A stretch of DNA of 64,000 nucleotides from positions 4,613,501-4,677,500 of the forward strand of contig NC_135371.1 of assembly GCF_049243985.1 (NCBI RefSeq). The letters run 5' to 3'. This stretch comes from Paroedura picta. Its lineage: Eukaryota; Chordata; Lepidosauria; Squamata; Gekkonidae. Shown piece after piece: positions 20,495 to 40,958 of the stretch. The translations under genes were made by a program, and so were the position numbers. The notes below the pieces were generated by a model. That model ran no database searches. It was not told the DNA's origin and was given only the letters and a program-made list of their open reading frames with translations. Positions within the stretch are counted from its first letter, which is position 1, and the number at the start of each line of letters is the position of its first letter.

Positions 20495-20735
20495 AGTGGT
20501 TTTTTAGTGGTTAAGAGCGGTGGCTTCTAATCTGGTGAGCCAGGTGTGATTCCCCGTTCCTCCTCATGCAGCGAGCTGGGTGACCTTGTGCTTGTCACAG
20601 TCCTGATAGTGCTGTTCTGTCTGAGTATTCCTATGAGGGCTCTCTCAGCCTCACCTACCTCACAGGGTGTCTGTTGTAGAGATAGGAAGGGGAGGGAAGG
20701 TGATTACAAGCTGCTTTGAGACTCCTTTGGGCGTT
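20495..20735 (+). repeat. CORE-type SINE
   Basis: TTTAGTGGTTAAGAGCGGTG, TGTGATTCCCCGTTCC, GGGTGACCTTGTGC and CACAGGGTGTCTGTTG in order. Confidence 0.75.
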
Positions 20736-21194
20736 TGTGGTTGCCTGTCCCTCCTGCAGCAGCCATTTTGGGATTATGCCCAACACCCTGGGTTTGAATT
20801 CCAAAGGCATCCTCAGGCTTAAAAGGACTGCCGCCTCAAATTCGTCTCCTCTAGTGGGCCAGATCTCTGTGACAGAGAGAGGTCCACTCCTGACACAATC
20901 TTCCTGAGATTCTGGAGAGTGCTGGGGGTTGAGCTTGGGAACTTCTGAGGGCAAAACAGGAGGGAAATGGGCTGTTAGTTCCTGTCTCTGTGTGTTCTTT
21001 CTCAGTTCCTGAAAACTTCTCTTCTGCCTCTTCTTCCCACAGAGAAAGACCCGTTCCTCCAATCTCAAGTGCCAAACCCTCCCTTTCCCTCAAGGGCCAC
21101 CTCGCCTCCCATCTGGAGACTGAAGACCAAAAACTCTGTTGGCAATCCAAGGAGCAGGCCTGTGGGGAGGGTTTGGCACCCTGATTTTCTCCAG

Positions 21195-22014
21195 AGGGAC
21201 AGCACCCATGGCCACATGGCAGCTGCCGAAAGCAGGGATCAGTCTCCAGATCCAAGCGGCGCTAGAAAACTGGGTGCCATCTGGGTTCAGGCCTGAGGAG
21301 CAAGGCCCGGCGGCCCCCAAAACTGGAGAGGGACTGGGAGGAGCAGGACTAACCCCTGAGGGAATCCAGGGGGCACGACAAAGGACACCGGTGCGACTGG
21401 TCAAAGAGGAACCGGGTGCCGTGCTCCTGCAGCAGTGGGAGACACAGTGGCAGGAGTTTCTCAGGATGCTGGAGTCCCAGCACTCCCGACGGGGCACCCA
21501 GGAGGGGGCGGAAGAGCACAGGCCGTGGGATGATACGGAGGGCTTCCTGGCTGCTTTTGAGCAAGTGGCCAAAGCCTGCCAGTGGCCGAGAGAAAAGTGG
21601 GTGATCCGTCTGCTACCAGCCCTCAGCGGGGAAGCTGCGAAGGCGTTTCACAGCCTGGATGCCGGGGGCAAGGAGGATTATGGGAAGGTGAAGGCAGCCA
21701 TCTTGCGAGGGGATGCCCTGAGCCGGGAGAAGCAACGCCAGCAGTTCCGGCATTTCTGCTACCAGGAGGCCGAGGGGCCACGAGGGGCTTACGACCAGCT
21801 CCAGGGACTCTGCCACGGGTGGCTGAAAGTTGAGAAACGGACCAAAGAGCAGATCCTGGAGCTGCTGATCCTGGAGCAGTTCTTGACCGTCCTGCCTCCA
21901 GAGGTCCAGAGCTGGGTGAGGGAGAGCAGCCCCGAGAGCTGCTCCCAGGCAGTGGCCCTGGCCGAGGGCTTTCTGCGGATGCAAGAGGAGGCCCAGAGGC
22001 AGGAGCAGCAGCAG
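21195..22014 (+). CDS. Gene C exon 1 (extended SCAN)
   Basis: Acceptor TTTTCTCCAG at 21194 (or the stronger CTTCCCACAG at 21042). Coding from 21208. Donor CAG/GTGAGA after 22014, phase 0. Confidence 0.88.
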
Positions 22015-25000
22015 GTGAGAGAGTTTTCCTCGAGGATGGGAGCTTATGGAGGTAGCAGGTACACATTGCTCAGTACTCCCATGATTATCCGTCGGACCAA
22101 GGTTCAAATCCTAGATTTCTTGGTCTAGCTTTCCTTTTAAATTGCAACAAATGTCTCCGCCAACCTCTTGATTGTTAAAAGACAGTGGCAAGAGTTTTGA
22201 ATGAGGGCTCAGGAAATATCAGTTCAAATTTCTTCTTAGTGGTGTGCAGGGTTATAATGTAGGATTGTGAACTGCACAACTCTTTTGTGTATACCTAAAT
22301 CACTTAGAAAACAGACATTGGCTCTTGGCACCTAATATCCACCCATGGTAGTTTCCTTAAATGGCGAAGAAGTCCAGGGATGAGTGGAAATTTCTGTCTG
22401 CCTTAAGAGAAAAGGTTAAATTCGTGGATTAAAAAAAACAAAAACCTTTAGCCGGCAACCCTGGGCGTCCTCAGCAGTTGCATTCAGCTTTATTCACTAC
22501 ACCAGGGGTAGTCAACCTGTGGTCCTCCAAATGTCCATGGGCTACAATTCCCATGAGCCCCTGCCAGCAAATGCAAATGCTGGCAGGGGCTCATGTGAAT
22601 TGTAGTCCATGGACATCTGGAGGACCACAGGTTGACTACCCTTGCATTAGATCAATCATAAAACAATGAACTAACCAGCCTGGGCTTCTGGAAAGATCTG
22701 TGGGCTTGTTCAGTGTGGGGAGATACTTGCCAGTAGAATCCACTGATTGCTAACATTGGCCTGTGTACAAAAGAGGACAACCAAGATGATGAGGGGGTTG
22801 GAGCACCTTCCCCATGAGGAAAGGCTGAAGAGTCCAGGATTTTTCAGTCCAGCAAAGCAAACGACAATGATAGAAGTTTATAAAATTATGCACTGAATAA
22901 GAGTGGGCAGAGAGAAACTTTTTCTCCCTCTCCCAAAAAACTAGAACTCACAGACATCCAATGAAGCTGATGGGCAGTAGATTTGGGAGTGAGAAAAAGA
23001 AATACTAGTTTGCCAGAAAGTGATTAAAATGTAGAATTTGCTGCCAGATGACGTAGTGATGGCCACAGGCATAGATAAAATGGAATAGAGCAGGCGTCCT
23101 CAATCAGTGTTTCATGAAATCCTGGGGTTTCCTGATTTCCCTAGAAGGGTTTCCCAAAGGAGTGGAAGTTAATTAATATTTTATATTTGTTTACATTGGC
23201 TACATTGGTTTACAGTTATCAGAATGATATGACCATATACAGTCATGTTGATCTGCACCCTCCTCCCAAAATGGCCAATGATGGACCTGGAGGGGGTGGG
23301 AAGGAGAAGGGCCCTGAGTGGGCCGTGTACACAGTTATACTTCCCAGCCATATTTTGCACAATCACGCCATTTTTGGGGTTTCTTGAAGTCTGAAGAATG
23401 TTTCAAAGGTTTCTCAATGGTAAAAAATGTTGAGAATGGCTGGGTTAGACAGATCCATGGAAGAGAGATCTTTTGGTGGCTACTGGCCGTGATGACTAAC
23501 AGGAACCTCCAGATTCAGAGGCAGTAAATCCCTGAATCTCAGTACCAGGAGAAATCCTGTTGTTGGCCCTACAGGCCACTGTGTGAGACAGGATGATGAT
23601 CCAGCAGGATTTGTTCTTACAATGAAACATTTCCCAAGGGGTCCATAAAATTTAACTGAGCTTCTGGTCTAAGCTATGATTTGGGATGACTGCTTGGCTC
23701 TAGGAATGGGTCGTGGTCAAAGTGGTCCAAAAGCTTGAAAAGAAGACTTGAGACTTTGCCAGTGGGCCTCCTGTTGTCACCTGGGTTTTAGCCACTGTGT
23801 GACGCCGTGTTGGGCCAGATAAGTCATTGACCTGATCCAACATGGCTCTCAGGCCCTACAGCTCAGAAGGAGTGTCCCCACTGTGTCCCATTGAGCTGGG
23901 TCCTCATCAGAGGGCGAGGAGAACCCCTTGAGACAGCCACATCTTCCTTTTAGAGACCCCTTTCCTGGCTTTGACTCCCTCCAAGGATTTTCTGTGCTGT
24001 TTCTAGATTGAGGTGGATGCCTCTCTCTCGGAAGCAGTGCAGTCTTCGCCTGACCCTGCGAAGGAGCAACAAGCCAGAGGCACCAAAGTGGAGGAAGATG
24101 GAAGTGATCTCTGCATGCTGGGTGAGTCAGATCTGTGTGATTGGCAGGGGATTTGGTACCTCGTGGTCCTGCAACAGCTTCTAAGTGCGTCTCCTAAGCA
24201 AGGAGTACATTCTCCAGCCCCTCACAGCAGTGCTTTTTTGACTGACCTGGCACCTCACAGCAGCCCTTTGTGATGGGCTCAGCTCCTCATGGCTCCTCTT
24301 CATGGTAGTGCCCCCCCACTCTTTTCCTTAAACCAGGGGTAGTCAACCTGTGGTCCTCCAGATGTTCATGGACTACAATTCCCATGAGCCCCTGCCAGCA
24401 AATGCTGGCAGGGGCTCATGGGAATTGTAGTCCATGAACAACTGGAGGACCACAGGTTGACTACCCCTGCCTTTAAACAACAGGAACACACAAAGAAGAT
24501 AATGGCAAAAAAAAAATAGTTTGTGTGTACATAGATGTGACCGCCCTGAGCCTCAGGAGAGGGCGGTATATAAATATAATAATATAAATAAATATACTCC
24601 AGTCCTTGGAAGCCAGAGGAGAAATTCTCTGTAATGTGTGCTGAGCAGGAGTCTGGTACAACAAAGCCTGTTTCGTAATTTCCTTCAGATGCATTAACCA
24701 AATATGGTGAGGATTCACCCTTATAGTCTTTTTTTCCTTTTCTCTAGCTGGCGAAAGGATGACGGCTATAAACGAGATGGGAAAATATATACCGGGAGAT
24801 TTTGAGCAAGCAGGATCCCAGGAGGTGCCATCTGAGAGAGAAGCGGCAGTGGATCTACAGATTCACAATCAGGAAAATGCCCCGGGGACTCAACCAGGGT
24901 GTCAGCGGCGAGCTAAACCCCGTCTAGGTGAGACTGGGAACAAATCCGTTCCTTGCGTGGCTGGCCCTGAAGATGCTGATGCAGACCCCGGTGCCCAGCC

Positions 25001-25474
25001 CATCTGCTCCGGTAAGAGCTAAAACACCGGCAGTGTTTGTGGGAGGAACTCCCATCATGGGTCCAACTGGAGCAGAGACGCCATAGCTGTGGTTACTGTG
25101 AACAAAGGTTAGAAGCGGTTGCTCTTAGCCAATACAGCGTAGAATCATAGAGTTGGAACGGTCCTCCAGGGTCATCTAGTCCAACCCCCGCAGAATGCAG
25201 GAAGTGCAGACCCACCTACCCACCCACAGTGACCCCAATTCCATGCCCACAAATGTGACGGTCGCGTCTGTCATCTGCCCCCTCCCTTTCCCTTCTTAGG
25301 GGGTGTGGAATTGGGTTAGCTATTGAATTTTGCCGCCATTCTTGTTGTAACTTTTGTATTAATTGTATTATGTTTTATTGTGCTTTTATTGTTTTAGGGG
25401 GTTGGTTTTTATGTGACCCGCCTCGAGCCTCCGGGGGGAGGTGGGATATAAATTTAATAATAATAATAATAATA

Positions 25475-25507
<33 letters not shown>

Positions 25508-27030
25508 TCTCCCCCTCAAACCATCACCATGTCAGTGCTATGACACCCCTCTCCCCCTCCCCCAAGTTCCTAGGTTGACCAAATTGATGCACCCACTGGG
25601 ATGTCCTCCCCACTGCCTTTGTGTGTCTCTGGCAAAAATACATAAAACCTATACTACAAACATTTGTATTTAAAATCAAACATTTATAGAGAGCTTACTT
25701 AATTGTACTTTTTAATATTTAACATGTGGATACATCTTATCCGTTTATCTCCATATCTGATAATAGCTGAGAATATTTTTCAAATCTGGCAACACCTTTA
25801 TTATAAAATATCTGTTGCCTAAATATCTTATTTTTATCATCCTCTATTTATTGTTTTATTCTATTCAGCTATATATCTGTAAAAAAAAAAACCTTTCAAT
25901 TCTTTTTGAAATTCCCAAGTCAGTCTGTTGTGTATATAGGATGTTAATTTTGAGAGCCAGCATAGTGTAGTGCAGGGGTAGTCAAACTGTTGCCCTCCAG
26001 ATGTCCATGGACTACAATTTGCTGGCAGGGGCTCCTGGGAATTGTAGTCCATGGACATCTGGAGGGCCGCAGTTTGACTACCCCTGGTGTAGTGGTTAAG
26101 AGTGACAAATTCAGAACTGAGTTTGATTCCCCACTCCTCCACATGCAGCCAGCTGGGTGATCTTGGGCCTGTCACAGTTCTCTTGGAGCTATTCTCGCAG
26201 AGCAGTTCTCTCAGAGCTCTCTCAGCCCCTCACAGGGTGTTTTTTGTAGGGAAAGGAAGGGAAAGGTGTTTGTAAGGCATTTTGGGTACTGAACAGCCGG
26301 ATATTTTAAAAAAACAGCTCTTCTTCTTTGCCATTGTCCTGGCAAAAAATTTTTTGATGCTCCTTTCTTTTGTTTCCAAACAGGTTACTGGCAGGAAAGT
26401 AAGAATAAAGAGGTTAGAATTCACAAGGAAGTTCCTGAGGTGCTGCAGCTAGACCAAATAGTCACAGAGGGAGTGACGGAGGATGTCTCTGAGGGTCCCA
26501 AGTGGGTGCAGACCTCCAAGAACAAATCCAGGAAGCAACAGGAGAGAACTTCCCTGAGGCAGGGACTAGGGAAATGGATGCCTTCTGGGGCCCAGGCAAA
26601 AAAGCCCAGTGAAGAGTTGTTAAGGCGGAGACACAAGGCCTTCACCACCTCCGAAGAGCGACTCAGACTCTCCTCAGGGCACCATCAACGTGAGAGGTCG
26701 GAGGCTGCGGCGGAAGCACCCTATCAGTGCACTGACTGTGGGAGAAACTTCATTCACCAGCGGAGCCTGCACACCCACCAGCGGCTACACACGGGTGAGA
26801 AACTCAATGACTGCTCCAGCTGCGGGAAGAAGTTCCTCAGCAAGTCCAAGCTGGCCAGGCACCAGAGACTCCACACTGGGGAGAGGCCCTACAGGTGTTC
26901 TTACTGCTCGAGGAGCTTCAGCCAGAGCTACAACCGGAATGAACACGAGAGGACTCATGTGGTTCACCTCTATGGGGAGAAACCGGCCCACTGGGGCATT
27001 AGCCTCCCTTCAAGTTGTGAGGAAACCTAA
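21208..27030 (+). CDS. Gene C: SCAN zinc-finger transcription factor (4 coding exons)
   Basis: Predicted nuclear protein of 610 residues. Coding exons are 21208-22014 (269 residues), 24007-24121, 24748-25011 and 26384-27030, with splice phases 0, 1 and 1 and no internal stop. Exon 1 holds the extended [24 protein letters not shown], then the SCAN core ([52 protein letters not shown]) at about 175-262. Exons 2 and 3 are acidic, polar linkers. Exon 4 ends in three intact C2H2 fingers at about 511-590 ([40 protein letters not shown]). Start ATG at 21208 ([10 protein letters not shown]), shortly after the acceptor. No KRAB box, so its effect on transcription is open. Introns hold MITEs, CR1 and hAT insertions. 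The promoter is probably at 19200-19553. Looks intact. Confidence 0.9.
22130..22502. other. Gene C intron 1, unremarkable
   Basis: No feature recognised between the SCAN exon and the MITE at 22503. Confidence 0.3.
22503..22644. mobile_element. Palindromic hAT-type MITE, copy 6
   Basis: CAGGGGTAGTCAACCTGTGG form with a short extra repeat (AAATGC twice) in the loop. No clear target duplication. Confidence 0.8.
22765..23640 (+). mobile_element. CR1/L3-type LINE 3' end, split by a hAT element
   Basis: Degenerate CR1 3' text (CAACCAAGATGATGAGGGGG, CCCCATGAGGAAAGGCTGAA) continues after an insertion with GGTTAGACAGATCCATGG and the terminal GATCCAGCAGGATTTGTTCT. The element at 23091-23442 interrupts it. 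Confidence 0.65.
23091..23442. mobile_element. hAT-type element nested in CR1
   Basis: Ends CAGGCGTCCTCAAT and, inverted, CAGCCATTCTCAAC: the same family as 38281-38612. The CR1 text on both sides joins across it. The target duplication has decayed (GAATAGAG / GGTTAGAC). Confidence 0.65.
24007..24121 (+). CDS. Gene C exon 2 (linker)
   Basis: Encodes [20 protein letters not shown] and onward to LCMLG. Acceptor TTTCTAG, donor G/GTGAGT; enters at phase 0, leaves at phase 1. Confidence 0.85.
24334..24469. mobile_element. Palindromic hAT-type MITE, copy 7
   Basis: CAGGGGTAGTCAACCTGTGG form in gene C intron 2. Flanks CCTTAAAC and CCTTTAAAC are probably a decayed target duplication. Confidence 0.85.
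24515..24597 (+). mobile_element. L2-type LINE tail
   Basis: GTGACCGCCCTGAGCCTC, GAGGGCGGTATATAAATA and an ATAAATAAATA tail. Confidence 0.65.
24748..25011 (+). CDS. Gene C exon 3
   Basis: Encodes [20 protein letters not shown] through [11 protein letters not shown]. Acceptor TTTCTCTAG, donor G/GTAAGA; phase 1 on both sides, so it can be skipped without a frame change. A shortened copy lies at 35572-35710 within gene D. Confidence 0.85.
25141..25454. mobile_element. CR1 fragment (minus) followed by L2-type tail (plus)
   Basis: 25141-25230 begins AGAATCATAGAGTTGGAACG, a CR1 end in reverse. 25290-25454 ends CGCCTCGAGCCTCCGGGG and GGTGGGATATAAATTTAAT, an L2-type terminus. The same pair recurs in part at 35828-36000. 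Confidence 0.6.
25455..25507. repeat. (AAT)n(ATG)n microsatellite
   Basis: TAA repeats followed directly by ATG repeats at the end of the L2-type tail. Confidence 0.9.
25508..25952. other. AT-rich intron DNA
   Basis: No exon. The AT-rich text may be LINE-derived, but I see no diagnostic motif. Confidence 0.3.
25953..26330 (+). repeat. CORE-type SINE interrupted by a MITE
   Basis: The head GAGAGCCAGCATAGTGTAGT is cut by the MITE at 25973-26086 and resumes with GTGTAGTGGTTAAGAGTG, the B box GAGTTTGATTCCCC and the core. Confidence 0.85.
25973..26086. mobile_element. Palindromic hAT-type MITE, copy 8, inside a SINE
   Basis: 114 bp with one arm shortened. Perfect 8-bp target duplication GTGTAGTG (25965-25972 and 26087-26094), which is part of the SINE A box. 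Confidence 0.92.
26384..27030 (+). CDS. Gene C exon 4 (three C2H2 fingers)
   Basis: Acceptor TTTCCAAACAG at 26383, phase 1. A long basic and polar stretch ([20 protein letters not shown]) precedes three fingers; stop at 27028-27030. Confidence 0.9.
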
Positions 27031-27556
27031 CGGGCTGGACAGAGAGAGCCAGGAGCGATATTGATGGCAAGTGCAGGCCGCTGTTTTGAAGTTGTCCTGG
27101 AATGGACTCTGTGTACCTCTGATTGGCTGTGCTTCAGTGATGTCACAGAAGGGCCCTTTTTGCTCATAAATGTTCAGATCCTGGGGAGGGGAAAGACGGA
27201 GGGGAAAGAAGAGGAGGGGAAAGAAGAGGAGAAGAGAGGGTGCTGGGAAGGGAGAAGGGTCGAGTAGAGGGCCAAGAAGAGGCTTGGGAAAAGAAGGCTG
27301 TGATTGGCTGACAGGAAATGGAGGAAGGCCCCAGAGAGGTCAGAGTAAGAGGACATGAATGTGGCAAGGAGAGATGCAAGCAAGGTCAAAGTTCACATAT
27401 TCAATTTGAAACAAAGACAGATCTGTGGCTGAAGGTTTCGGATTTCTATGAGAAATTCCACCCTGATTTCGCACAAGCGTGGGAAAGGAACACACTAAAC
27501 GTGGTCTCAATCTCTGGGCATGTCTGTTTTTTCAGCTCCCTCCAGTCACAGAATTA
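27031..27556. other. Gene C 3' flank; purine-rich stretch
   Basis: 27180-27265 is a run of GGGGAAAG-type purines. ATTAAA at 27553 could be a polyadenylation signal of gene C. No further exon. Confidence 0.35.
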
Positions 27557-28140
27557 AACTTTAAGGCCATATGCAGCTTGGGTCCTACCTACATGAGGGA
27601 CTGCCTATCTGCTTATGCCCCCCCCCGCAGGGCCCTTCGCTCTGGGGGTATGAATCTGCTGGTAGTCCTGGGCCTCCAGGACATTCACCTGGCCTCAACC
27701 AGGGCCAGGTGGAATGAGCTCCCAGAAGAGCTAAGGGCCCTGACGGAACTATCAAGGTTCCGCAGGGCCTGTAAGATGATGCTCTTCCGCCAAAGGTTTG
27801 GTTGAAGCCGGGGGGGGGGGGGGTGCCCCGAGTTACGAACTGGGGGTCCCACCCAACATTGAGCACCATACATATGGCACGGAACAGCTGTGCCTGAGTG
27901 AGTTTGGTTCTTGAAGATGCAGCAGAAGATTGTAACACCTGACTAGGATAGAGGGTAAATGACGTTTTAACACCGTCTGTGGAATTAAGTTCTGATACAT
28001 GTCGTATGGAATTGTGGGTTTTCACTTTTATTCAGTTTTATGGGGTATTTGGTTTTCATTGCTTGTAAGCCACTTTGAGACAACCTAGTCAAGGGAGGAG
28101 GGATATAAATCAGATTATAAATAAATAAAATGAATTTTTA
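27557..28140 (+). mobile_element. L2-type LINE 3' end
   Basis: Best-preserved copy of the group: one frame reads RWNELPEELRALTELSRFRR, typical of the C-terminus of L2/CR1-group ORF2. It is followed by a 3' UTR ending GGAGGGATATAAATCAGATT and AAATAAATAAAAT. Confidence 0.7.
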
Positions 28141-28639
28141 AAAAAATTAAAAAAAAATGTTTTTAGATCATCATCCTGATTTCAAATTGTTGCATTCTTG
28201 GGTGCCACCTGATTTATATAAAAGCTTCCATGCGCTGGGAACCTCACAGGGAGAGTGCAAGTGTAGTAATGTTGAAACTTTATAGCCAGTGGAGGAGACC
28301 TGGATTCAAAGCTGACAGAATAAATGAAGCTGCCAACTCTTTCCCTATGCTACTCACAGGGATGTTGTGAAGCTGAAGGGGGGCAAGCCTCCAGCTCACC
28401 TTATCCCACCCTCAACTTCTTGGAGTTATGGAAAAGGACATGAATAGAATATACTAAATTAACTGTATTTCTTCCTTGTATTTTAACAACAGCTAAAGTT
28501 TTATAATAAAACACAAGGCTTTAAAGTGAACTATTTTTATATGGTGTCATGTTTTCCTCACGTTGTGTTTTGTTCTACTTAACATTCTATTTAACATCTG
28601 CTGGCCTGAAGCAGCCCTGACCTCTCTAGGGAATTGAGC
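28141..28639. other. No recognised feature
   Basis: Intergenic DNA between two LINE tails. Confidence 0.3.
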
Positions 28640-28826
28640 TTGTTATGTTGTTATTGTTGGGACCACTGAAGTGGTTGTTTAGAACCTCTGTTGTGTTGTT
28701 ATCTTTTGTATATTGACTATGTTGTATGTTGACTCGTTCCATGTATCCCCTATAATTTGTATGTAAACCGCCTTAGCCATACGGAAGGGCGGTATAGAAA
28801 TCAAATCAATCAATAAATAAAATAAA
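28640..28826 (+). mobile_element. L2-type LINE tail
   Basis: TATGTAAACCGCCTTAGCC, GAAGGGCGGTATAGAAATC and an AATAAATAAAATAAAT tail. Confidence 0.7.
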
Positions 28827-29245
28827 TGGGTTGCTGGCTGCCTTGAACTGACAGAATGCACTTTTAATGCAAATGAACCAAATTTTTGTTGTTGGGGGTT
28901 TCCATGCAGGGGCAGGCTTGTATGGAATAAATGGACAGGTCCTTTTGTTATGCAGGGGTTCCCCGTGCCAAAGGACCCCGACAGTTTTCCAATACAAAGG
29001 AAGCAGAACAATTATGTATTACTTTCAAGATCACTGTTGAAATGTGTCAACAATAAAGTTTCTTGGAGGGGGGAGAGAAAAAAACTGCCCCCCTGCATTC
29101 TTCCCAGTGCCCAGTCCAGCTGTGTGTCTGTCTGAGCGTGTGACAGCAATCTTTTCGACAAGGCCCTTCATCTGCTTCAACCTCAGCTGCCTGTCTTCCA
29201 CAGGCTGCCACCCTCTGTGTGCTTTCCCAGGCGTACGCCCTACTC

Positions 29246-29364
29246 CAGAGGTAGTCAAACTGCGGCCCTCCAGATGTCCATGGACTACAATTCCCAGGAG
29301 CCCGCTGCCAGCAAATGCTGGCATGTCCATGGACATCTGGAGGGCCGCAGTTTGACTACCCCTG
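29246..29364. mobile_element. Palindromic hAT-type MITE, copy 9
   Basis: Left end CAGAGGTAGTCAAAC. One arm has an internal deletion. Perfect 8-bp target duplication CCCTACTC (29238-29245, 29365-29372). Confidence 0.9.
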
Positions 29365-29549
29365 CCCTACTCAAAACAGTGGAGTTTACTTCTAAGTAGA
29401 TATACTGAGACCCGAGCTGAATGTGTGGGAGACAGGGAGAGAATTCAGAGGAGGCTGCCTTCTACCAAATCAAAAGTATGGTCAATCAAAGTCAGTATTG
29501 TCTATGCAGACCAGTAGCAGCTCTCCAAAGTCTGTGGCTGAGGTCTTTC

Positions 29550-29660
29550 ACATCGCCCATTGGCTGATCCCTCTCAGTGGAGATGCCAGGGGTTGGACCT
29601 GGGACCTTCTGCATGCCAAGCAGAGGCTCTGCCCTTGAGCCACATCCCCAGGTTCTCATT
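29550..29660 (-). repeat. tRNA-Ala-like SINE head
   Basis: The minus strand reads GTGGCTCAAGGGCAGAGCCT and CCCAGGTCCAACCCCTGGCA, an alanine-tRNA-like A and B box. It lacks a complete cloverleaf, so it is a SINE and not a tRNA gene. Confidence 0.55.
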
Positions 29661-29828
29661 CCCGACCATGACGGAAATCCCACAGGGGTAGCCATGTTAG
29701 TCTCTTAACATCAAAAGAGACCAGTAGTTTATCTAGGCCAGCATCTTGTCTCATCCAGCAGCCAACCAGTTTCTCCAGGTGGGCAGAGATCATAAATGGC
29801 AAGTTATTAAAGGTGCCATTGGACTTGA

Positions 29829-30240
29829 GAGCCAGCTTGGTGTCGTGGTTAGGAGTGTGGACTTCTAATCTGGTGAGCCAGGTTTGATTCTGCACTCCCC
29901 GACATGCAACCAGCTGGGTAACCTTGGGCTCGCCACAGCACTGATAAAACTTCTGACTGACCAGTGATATCAGGGCTCTCTCAGCCTCACCCACCCCACA
30001 GGGTGTCTGTTGAGAGGAAAGGGAAGGGGATTGGAAGCCACTTTGAGACTCCTTCGGGTAGAGAAAAGCAGCATCTAAGAACCAACTCTTCTTCTTCAGT
30101 AATATCAGGGCTCTCTCAGCCTCACCCACCTCACAGGGTGTCTGTTGTGGGGAGAGGAAAGGGAAGGCGATTGTAAGCCGCTTTGAGCCTCCTTCGGGTA
30201 GAGAAAAGCGGCATAGAAGAACCGACTCTTCTTCTTCTTG
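29829..30240 (+). repeat. CORE-type SINE with doubled 3' half
   Basis: Complete copy to AACCAACTCTTCTTCTTC, followed at once by a second 3' module that starts AGTAATATCAGGGCTCTCTC and ends ACCGACTCTTCTTCTTCT. Confidence 0.88.
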
Positions 30241-30433
30241 AATACTGCTTTAGATCAACACGTCTTAGCATCTCTTATGGATCAGCACTTAAGGCATGAA
30301 GTAATCTCTGGCTCTCGAAGGTTGCCAGCAGGCCTGGAGGAGAAACTGCCCTCTCCTTTTTAGTAAAAGCTTTGTGGGCTTCTTTTTGACCAGGTGCTGT
30401 TATTCTCCATGACATGAAAAGCTCCCCTTTTAG

Positions 30434-30706
30434 AAGAAGAAGAGTTGGTTCTTATATGCCGCTTTTCCCTACCCGAAGGAGGCTCAAAGCGGCTTACAGT
30501 CGCCTTCCCTTTCCTCTCCCCACAACAGACACCCTGTGAGGTGGGAGAGGCTGAGAGAGCCCTGAGATCACTGCTCGGTCAGAACAGTTTTATCAGTGCC
30601 GTGGCGAGCCCAAGGTCACCCAGCTGGCTGCATGTGGGGGAGTGCAGAATCGAACCCGGCATGCCAGATTAGAAGTCCGCACTCCTAACCACTACACCAA
30701 ACTTAG
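30434..30706 (-). repeat. CORE-type SINE, full length
   Basis: Minus-strand copy with a GGTGTAGTGGTTAGGAGTGC A box, GGGTTCGATTCTGC B box and TCTTCTTCT end; little diverged. Confidence 0.9.
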
Positions 30707-31129
30707 CCTCTGCACAGGAGAGGGAGTATTTTTTTTTATATCCAGGACTGTTGGCAACCGTGGCAAAGACTTCTTCTGCAATGTGTTTTGTGAGTCTTGA
30801 CGATGGGCAGCCCCGCTAGTCTCCCTGTAGCCGCAGAGAAGAGCAGGAGGACCCTCAAACCCGGCAGAATCCGCGGCCGGGGCGGCGCCTTCGTGGCTCT
30901 CCGCTCACTGCTCCTGAGCCTGGAAGCTCACCGCCTTCCCCCCTGTTGGGTCGGTCCTGCAGGCGCTGTGGGAGCCCTGCCGTGCTTTGGCTCCCCCGCC
31001 ACACCTCCTTCCGGGGATATTTTTTTGCAAAGCGCCTGAAGCCTCCCCGCCCAGCTGCCCGCGAAGCCAGCGCCTGGCCCTCGGGTCTTCAATGGTTAAC
31101 AGGACCATAGAGACTCGGTTCCTAGAGCG

Positions 31130-31207
31130 GAAGGGGGGGAGAGAGAAGAGCGGAAACCGGAAGTGTCTTTTCCTGACCCTCAAGCGAGCCGGACACAAAG
31201 CGGCCAC
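31130..31207 (+). promoter_or_regulatory. Gene D promoter and untranslated first exon
   Basis: CpG-rich DNA with the ETS motif ACCGGAAGTG at 31156-31165. The predicted exon 1 ends at 31207 in CAC/GTGAGT. CpG density is raised from about 30830. Confidence 0.65.
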
Positions 31208-31429
31208 GTGAGTTTCCTGGCGTAGGTGGAGGTGAGTTGGCGCCGGGGTGGATTTCGGGGGTCTGGCCCCTGGGGGAGGGAGAGGGGGAAGAAGCAGGAG
31301 ACCCTCCCCCCAAGAGAGCCGAGAGGTGGAACTCTGCCCAAGGACCGGCTCCCTTGGGAGGGATCTATGCTCGGGATTACTAGGAAGGAGAGCGAGTGTG
31401 AAATGCCTTTGCTCTGTGCCTGGAAGGTA

Positions 31430-31560
31430 CTTATTTACTTATTTTATTTCTCCTATTTATTAGCCGCCGCTCCCAGAGGCTCGTGGCGGTTTACAAATGT
31501 CCAGCTTAAACCCATTAAGACCCCCATTAAAGTGGACTGTCACAACATCCATAACAACAA
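31430..31560 (-). mobile_element. L2-type LINE tail, reversed
   Basis: ATTTATTAGCCGCCGCTCCC and TCGTGGCGGTTTACAAATGT: the reverse of the common LINE terminus; compare 36680-36800. Confidence 0.5.
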
Positions 31561-31706
31561 CAATCAAAGCAGCAAAGGAAAGATGGCGGAACCCTCAACC
31601 CCCTCCCCCCACCACCACCACCACTCATGGAGAAGAGAGGAGAGACAGGTCAGAATGGTATTCGTTGTTGGCATCAGATACAATTCCATCTTTTCTTGCC
31701 TTGCAG

Positions 31707-31809
31707 GGAGAGGACTGACAGCAGAGGCGCTGAGTGGAGTGGAGAGGAGAGACAGCAGAGGAGCTGTTTGGAGTGGCTCTTCCTTACTCAACAGTGAAGC
31801 CTACCAGTC

Positions 31810-31824
<15 letters not shown>
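31707..31824 (+). CDS. Gene D exon 2 with start codon
   Basis: Acceptor TTGCCTTGCAG at 31706. The 118-bp exon is mostly 5' UTR, with ATGCAGCAAACGCAG as its last five codons before GTGAGG (phase 0). Confidence 0.75.

Positions 31825-40958
<9,134 letters not shown>

Noticed and set aside
22503-22644. Palindromic MITEs as structured RNA genes or terminators
   Set aside because: They are dispersed, near-identical, and most have 8-bp target duplications, which fits DNA transposons.
27170-27379. Overlapping short open frames in purine-rich DNA
   Set aside because: Simple-sequence composition keeps several frames open; no domain.
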